DNA from: Cristatella mucedo
Lineage: Eukaryota; Bryozoa; Phylactolaemata; Cristatellidae
Assembly (NCBI GenBank): GCA_009760855.2
Contig: WPIO01000007.1
Location: 10,916,001 to 10,975,000, forward strand
Direction of reading: 5' to 3'
DNA: 59,000 bases
The notes beneath the pieces were generated by a model. The model worked only from the letters and a program-made list of their open reading frames with translations. It ran no database searches and was not told the origin of the DNA. Numbering within the stretch: position 1 is the first letter of the stretch; the number at the start of each line of letters is the position of its first letter. This document shows, piece after piece, positions 53,123 through 59,000 of the stretch. The position numbers were made by a program, and so were the translations under genes.

Positions 53123-54697
53123 CGGTCGTCCCTCGCCACTTCGCGCTTCGACTTTTTCGGCTTCATTCTTTCGCGGTTTTTTAAATACGTGTATATTCAT
53201 TAAAAAGTTGGTCGAGATATTGAAAATGATACAGGGAATGCTCGCTTGTCTAAGTCGATTATACACCCCTGTATTAGTATTACAATTAAAATCAGTGTAC
53301 GCATGGAGCGCGAAAAAAGACGGCGACCTGTTGAAGATAGTGCTCCGCCTGAAGACTCTCCTACTGAAGTTGGGCCTTCAGAGGAGCAGTAACCTTGCTC
53401 TTCCTTGCCGTGCTATACATCTCTTCATCTTAATCACTTCCTTAACAAATGCACTATTTTCATTGCGTGCTACTTGCGCGTAAGAATTGTGTGTGCAATT
53501 CAATGTAAAATAATAACAGTACGATGTTTGTAACGTAATTGGAAAGGCTGACGCTCAAAATTGGCTCTGCCAGCATATCTCCTGTTAAATCAGCTCGAAA
53601 TCTAGGTGTCATGTTCCAAAGTGACCTCTCGTTAGACTACCACATCAGCTCCACAGTCAAATCTGCCTACTTTCAGCTTTATATTATTGCTAAAATTCGG
53701 GCTTGTTTAGATAAGGATACAACGTCTAAGTTGGTCCATGCATTCGTGACATCTCGTCTCGACTTCTGCAACTCACTGCTTACTGGCCTACCAGCATGTG
53801 CGATCAGGCGATTGCAGCTGGTGCAAAACTCTGCAGCTAGGCTTGTCTGTCGTGAGCGTCGCAGTTGCCACATTACTCCACTTCTCGCCGACCTGCACTG
53901 GATACCAGTCAAGCAACGGATCGACTTCAAGGCTTTGTCGCTCACTTTTAGGTCACTTCGTTCTTTGGTTCCAGCCTAACTCTCAGATCTACTCCCCCAT
54001 CAGGCCAAGCATCGTACCACCCGCTTTTCGGAATCCCGCAGCTTACCAATACCTTGTACAAACTTCAAATCCTTTAGAGACCGTGCATTTAGTTCATATG
54101 CTCCCAAAGCCTAGAACTCCCTCCCGACTTGCGTCAGAACATCCCCTGACTTGACCACATTTAAAAGGAACTTAAAACACACCTATTTAGGACAGCATTT
54201 AGTGGGTCCCTGTGATTCATCCTTCATGTGCTTATGCGTGCTGAGACAGTGCATGCTGCAACTAACCACACTTGCATGCTGACACTGTGCATATTAATCA
54301 TGTTATTTATGTTGTTTATCAAGCATGATATTACTCACCATTCAGTTGCGTTTCCCTTTGCAGCAGATGTAAAGCGCCTAGAAAGAGATTGAGTTCTCTG
54401 AGGGTGCTTTATCAAGTCTATTATCATTATTATTATTAGAACGTCTAATATGTCTTATTTTCTCTTGCTCTGTCTAATATATTTTGTGATACGAGTGTAA
54501 TGGTGACTAAAGGGGGTTATTTCATATCCGGAGGGCTCTAATAATGTTAAAAACTGGATTTAGAGTGTCATAAACAGGTCTTACATGCACCAACTACAGA
54601 AATATTCGATTTAAAAATAAAGAATCCTACTTCGCGGAATTTCACCTATCGCGGTGGAGTCTGGAACAGATTAACCACGATAAACGAGGGCTGACTG
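53123..54697 (+). mobile_element. Tigger/pogo-like DNA transposon, non-autonomous, with a LINE inside
   Basis: Left end CGGTCGTCCCTCGCC and right end (reverse complement) CAGTCAGCCCTCG match at 10 of 13 positions. Both are flanked by TA (53121-53122 and 54698-54699), the target duplication of Tc1/mariner elements. The subterminal text is rich in TCGCG motifs at both sides (TTCGCGCTTCG; CTATCGCGG), as in Tigger-like families. The internal sequence has no transposase. A LINE-A copy at 53537-54438 was inserted later. Without it the element is about 670 bp. The superfamily is inferred from the ends and TA duplication. Confidence 0.8.
53537..54438 (+). mobile_element. LINE-A copy inside the DNA transposon, youngest-looking
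   Basis: 5'-truncated in the reverse transcriptase (starts LERLTLKIGSASISP) with an open 146-codon stretch (53539-53979): SARNLGVMFQSDLSLDYHISS, SAYFQLYIIAKIRACLDKD, LVHAFVTSRLDFCNSLLTGL, RLQLVQNSAARLVCRERRSC. A stop follows PA and the C-terminal text continues in another frame. The 3' hairpin and ATTATTATTATTA tail are well kept. AACGT flanks both sides (53532-53536 and 54440-54444), a possible short target duplication. Confidence 0.92.
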
Positions 54698-54699
54698 TA

Positions 54700-55511
54700 C
54701 GATGTTAACAAGAACTTCAATTTTTAGATGAATTCTGCAACGCACAGGAAAGACGCTTCGGGCTTGGTGTGCCGCGGCAATGCTATACGAGACATACTAG
54801 CCCAGTTCTTTCTCAGGAATAGGCATACCAATTTCTAAGCGAAATAAGATTTATCTGTAACTAGTAAAACTGGACATTAAGGAAAATGCCATGCTTAATC
54901 ATTGAAGAATTAACAAGTAGTACTTATATCAGTTGTAGATTGGGTCACAACTTTGCAAATTGTGGAGAATTGCTTACCCCCATTAGCTCCAGGGATATTA
55001 TTTACAGCTAGTAAACGTCTTACTGAATTGCTAAATAGGTTTATAGCAAGCAACATTGCTGTAGGTGCAGATAGAAGATTTTTAAATCATATGTAAGCAG
55101 CAGGGCTTTTGGAACTATAATCTAATTATAGCCTGGTGTTTTGTACGGGCAATGCTCCCATTTTTAAGAAGGGGAAGCTGAGATGTGCTAATTGTGGCGG
55201 CAGGAACCGACCCACTATATTTTTATAGAATAGATCAATGGAAATTATTTAAAAATAATAGAAAATGTAAAGCAAGTGAGTGCCACGGTTAAAGCTCGGT
55301 GAGGTAACCCAACATATGGCATGGAAAGAAAGATGTTTTCAATTTTTAAAGAGATCCTGGGACTGGCTGCGGGTTATACAAAGGCTTCTGGGACCTCAGC
55401 TTTGACTTAAGAGGAGAATAACGAAGTAGACGTTTTTCTTGAGGTGGTTATTGTTGTCTTGGTTCTTGTGACTTCCATGAATAGCTTTGAGCCAGCTACT
55501 GTACACACCTC
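54700..55511. other. anonymous spacer
   Basis: Nothing recognised. AT-rich. Confidence 0.5.
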
Positions 55512-55640
55512 TGATAATAATAATAATTCACTTGATAAAGCGCCCTCAGAGAACTTAATCTCTTTCTAGGCGCTTTACATTTGCTGCAAAGTGAAATGCA
55601 ATTGAATGGTAAGTAAAATCATGCTTGAAAAACAATGTGA
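55512..55640 (-). mobile_element. LINE-A 3' end (inverted)
   Basis: The minus strand ends with ATGTAAAGCGCCTAGAAAG, AGATTAAGTTCTCTGAGGG, CGCTTTATCAAGTG and a (TTA)n tail (55514-55527). Only the 3' UTR remains, with a textbook hairpin. Confidence 0.9.
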
Positions 55641-55961
55641 AGAACTCCTCCTCTGCTGCTAGTCAAGCTGCTCGACCAATCATCGATCGTGATTCTGATT
55701 TCTTTTGCCAAGTGAGTCGCGTGATGTTGACAGCGATAACAACGTGCCCGGTGAAGATCCATGTTTGGCAATGTTTAGTAGGGTGGCAGTGGCGACACTG
55801 CAGGACATATGTTATGCCATGTTATACGATAACGGAGAGAAGGCTGCTTTCATGTTGCTTTCATTCTTTCTGCCTTTCAAAGACTCGTCCTTGTCTTTTG
55901 AAGGACTTGGCCACTGCAATCTAGAATTGCGCTTAGTGAAGCAGGAGTGATGCCCCCCCCC
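55641..55961. other. anonymous spacer
   Basis: A 99-codon and an 81-codon plus-strand frame overlap here. Neither is recognised. Confidence 0.45.
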
Positions 55962-56015
55962 GTGGCATCCACGGTGGCATCCACGGTGGCATCCACGGCG
56001 GCATCCACGGCGGCA
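55962..56015 (+). repeat. 12-bp tandem repeat, about 4.5 copies
   Basis: Units of GTGGCATCCACG, the last two with GCGG. On the minus strand this reads as a repeated Trp-Met-Pro-Pro. A C9 run precedes it. Confidence 0.93.
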
Positions 56016-57439
56016 TGGTTTCGTATCTCGATCCCAACATCGAAACGGATCTTCTAGAAGCCACCAGAAGACTCGGCAGCTGCTGCTGCCGCCGCTCGCT
56101 GGGGCTCGCAGCCGTCTGTCTCGAAGCCACGTGCTGCGCTAGTGAACATCGGGCAGCTCTGGGTGTCTCCCGCCAGTGTGGGTTGTCTCAGGCGATTGAA
56201 GCGATACAGCTCTAACGCGACCTAAAATATGGATACGGATGATGAAAGGCAAAGGTGTAGATCAAACGCTGACAGCGCAGCAGTCTATAATGTATTCTCA
56301 TTGAGCCTCAGTCCGGGATTGACCTACTACTTTACTGCTTACGGGCTCTTTTAAAAAGAGAACTGCATTGGCGGTAGCATTCGCGAAGGAATAAAAGCAC
56401 TCTGGAACTCCATGGCTCAGCCTACAGAAAGGCTGTCAAGCGTCGGCAAAGGTGCTGTTTCCTGGCCGAAGTTAAGTTATTTAGCTCGTGGGGAAGTTGG
56501 GCAACAAAATCATGCTTGCGACCTTCCACACAGGCGAAGACGCATTGCGTTAATTCCGGCGACAGCATTTAAGGTTAATGTTAGTGAACATGACACTCCC
56601 GGAGAAAAACTGGTGATTGTTGCCAACTTCTCAACCAGCAGCCAGAATGCAGCTATGGTGAGCTCCATTAAGATTTTCTAAACGGCTCGCTCTCTCGTAC
56701 GCATGTCGGAAGAGGCACCTGCCGAGAATGCGGGGCAGAAAGTAAGCAGTCTATCTGTAAACACGACCATTTCCTGCCCTCAGCTCATTTAATTGAACTC
56801 TGCCCGCCGCCCATTGAATCGGCAAGGGCTCGGGCGTCGGCGAGCGTCGGTGCACGACCGCCGGAAAGAAAACCGCCCGAGAAACATGAGTGAAGTCCGA
56901 AACCGGCTTCGACAGCAACCGCTACTGCAGCTAACTGAGGGCGAGATCTCAGTTGCAGCGGTTAGCGACCGAGGGCGCTGTGGGATCAATGCTCCTCATC
57001 GCCGAGCGATCTGGCATTTAGTAGGAGCCGCCGCAAAGCGTGCTCGGCCGGTACTATCTCTCCCGAATCCGTCACAGCGAAGCTCTCTGAGCAGCTACGA
57101 AGCGAGCAGCTGGAGCTAAGGCGGCGGCGGCAGAGGACAGGTGGGCAGATTTCCGACTCTCTCCCGCTCGTCTCGGAATGCTGACGGACGAAGAGGCTGG
57201 GGACAGCTCGGCCGTCACCGCCACCAAGCTGAGGCGACGGCCACTGCGGCGACGGCAGACTAGCGGTAAACAGAGCAGAGGCGACTGCAGATGAGCTCAT
57301 CGACACTCCGATCGAGCGCTGCTGCGAAGGTATGAATGGCCCAGCGGTCGCTCGGATGCCAATAGTTCTGGCTTTCAAGCTGCTGCCTCGATACTGTGTC
57401 CGTCTGCAACTATTCGAAGTTCGAGCTTTGGTAGCAGTC
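56016..57439. other. anonymous DNA with a GC-rich island (about 56790-57360)
   Basis: The island has many overlapping open frames on both strands (up to 130 codons), Arg/Ser/Ala-rich and unrecognised, and a GGCGGCGGCGG block at 57120. A 89-codon frame at 56412-56681 starts at ATG and is unfamiliar. Confidence 0.4.
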
Positions 57440-57620
57440 GCTAAACGCGGCTCTTCTTCGGTATCGCTACCTGGGTTGTGAGGTAAGGCTCTACCTCTTT
57501 ACCGGGTGGGCTCTGGGTTCTAGTCCTACAGCGATCGACCCCTTATTGACCCGCGAAAGCGGTGGCAAATGCCGTTGACACTCTCTGCCGTTACACAACT
57601 AAGATTTGTTAAATCAGCTT
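57440..57620 (+). mobile_element. SINE-B copy, diverged
   Basis: GTATCGCTACCTGGGTTGTG and AGGTAAGGCTCTACC at the tRNA-like 5' side, GGCTCTGGGTTCTAGTCC (B box), CCCGCGAAAGCGGTGGC (the conserved hairpin with a changed loop), TGCCGTTGACACTCTCTGC, GTTACACAACTAAG and a terminal TTAAATCAGCT. Confidence 0.75.
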
Positions 57621-57638
57621 TCCTTGCGATTCTCTCTG

Positions 57639-57990
<352 letters not shown>

Positions 57991-58660
57991 ATTGTCTCTG
58001 TCTCTTGTTATCTCTCTCACACACTTTTCTCTCGTCCTCTTGCTGTTTCCCTACGGTTCGCTTGCTAATGTCTTCATCCTTTCTCGAAACCTAACGTTGT
58101 GGATGTAGTGAGTAGTTAAAGCAAGATCATCTCCTAGATATAGATGCAGCAGCTATATGGCTTCGGAAAAAACTTTGCTATGCGAGCCGAGTGCCGCACG
58201 AGTACGCGGTAATATGAAAGCGGCGAAGCAGTTGCCGCCGACACCGGGAACTCGATGACGCGGGCCTCGCTACGTCGCCTCCACGCCTCGCTGCAACGGC
58301 GGCGTTGTCGGCGGTGGCAGTCGAGCTTGAGAGCAGCGCTCAGACGTTGGATGGGGAGCAGCGTGACAGCGAGGCGCACCCGGCCGCGCTCGTCGAGCGC
58401 CGACGCCGCGAACCTTGGAGGAAGGCTGCTCTCGCTCGCTCGCGGTCGCCCGAGCGGCGAGCGGCTTGATTTGGCTTCTCTTCCGACGTGCTCCGGAGAG
58501 CGGCGCCCGGGGAGAGCCGAAGCCGCGGCACGGTCCGTGAATCGCCGACTCAGATGACCGTGATTCATCGGCAATGCCAGCGTCGTAACCGGAGTTGGCT
58601 GATTCATGAATAAATTACTACTTGCCTAGCCGAAACCCGCCTCATTCCCTCGTTCTACGA
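57991..58660. other. GC-rich island and spacer
   Basis: About 58200-58560 is GC- and CpG-rich, open on both strands (157 codons minus, 100 codons plus), Arg/Ala-rich and unrecognised. Confidence 0.4.
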
Positions 58661-58661
58661 T

Positions 58662-58998
<337 letters not shown>

Positions 58999-59000
58999 AC

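Overview
This is a repeat-dominated eukaryotic nuclear window. I recognise no conserved host gene, rRNA, true tRNA, CRISPR array or bacterial operon. Nearly everything identifiable is mobile or tandemly repeated DNA: two families of non-LTR retrotransposon (called LINE-A and LINE-B here), two families of tRNA-derived SINE (SINE-A and SINE-B), one Tc1/mariner (Tigger/pogo-like) DNA transposon, one element with inverted C/G-rich arms, long (GA)n/(CT)n, (TA)n and (CA)n arrays, and several minisatellites. The LINE proteins (endonuclease plus reverse transcriptase of the CR1/L2/Rex type) and the Tigger-like ends look animal-like, so an invertebrate or early-branching chordate is my first guess. CCCTAAA heptamers near 35 kb would suit a plant, alga or dinoflagellate, but they lie inside a mobile element and are weak evidence, so the taxon stays unresolved. 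Layout: 1-5.1 kb is anonymous sequence with GA arrays and a 21-bp minisatellite. 5.2-9.1 kb holds an endonuclease fragment, an inverted LINE-A tail entered by SINE-A, a perfect palindrome and the most complete LINE-A copy. 9.1-21.9 kb is mostly anonymous, with short LINE and SINE pieces, a 20-bp perfect inverted repeat, a 19-bp minisatellite and a GC-rich island with one candidate first exon. 21.9-24.6 kb is SINE-A, then LINE-A interrupted by an inverted LINE-B, then a 250-bp GA array. 24.6-34.2 kb alternates GC-rich islands with LINE, SINE and simple repeats, and includes a pair of tandem hairpins with different but still paired stems. 34.2-38.2 kb has the inverted-arm element, LINE-B and a SINE pair. 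38.5-45.1 kb has (TA)n arrays and LINE-A copies, one with a SINE-A inserted between clear target-site duplications. 49.6-54.7 kb has two inverted LINE-A copies followed by a DNA transposon that itself contains a LINE-A. The window ends in GC-rich sequence and long CT arrays. How the parts relate: LINE-A copies end in a conserved hairpin followed by an ATT-type tail, and SINE-A ends in a similar hairpin. This fits SINE-A being copied by the LINE-A enzyme. All LINE copies seen are broken by stops, frameshifts or 5' truncation. Two LINE-A copies share a change in the catalytic YADD box (YADN).
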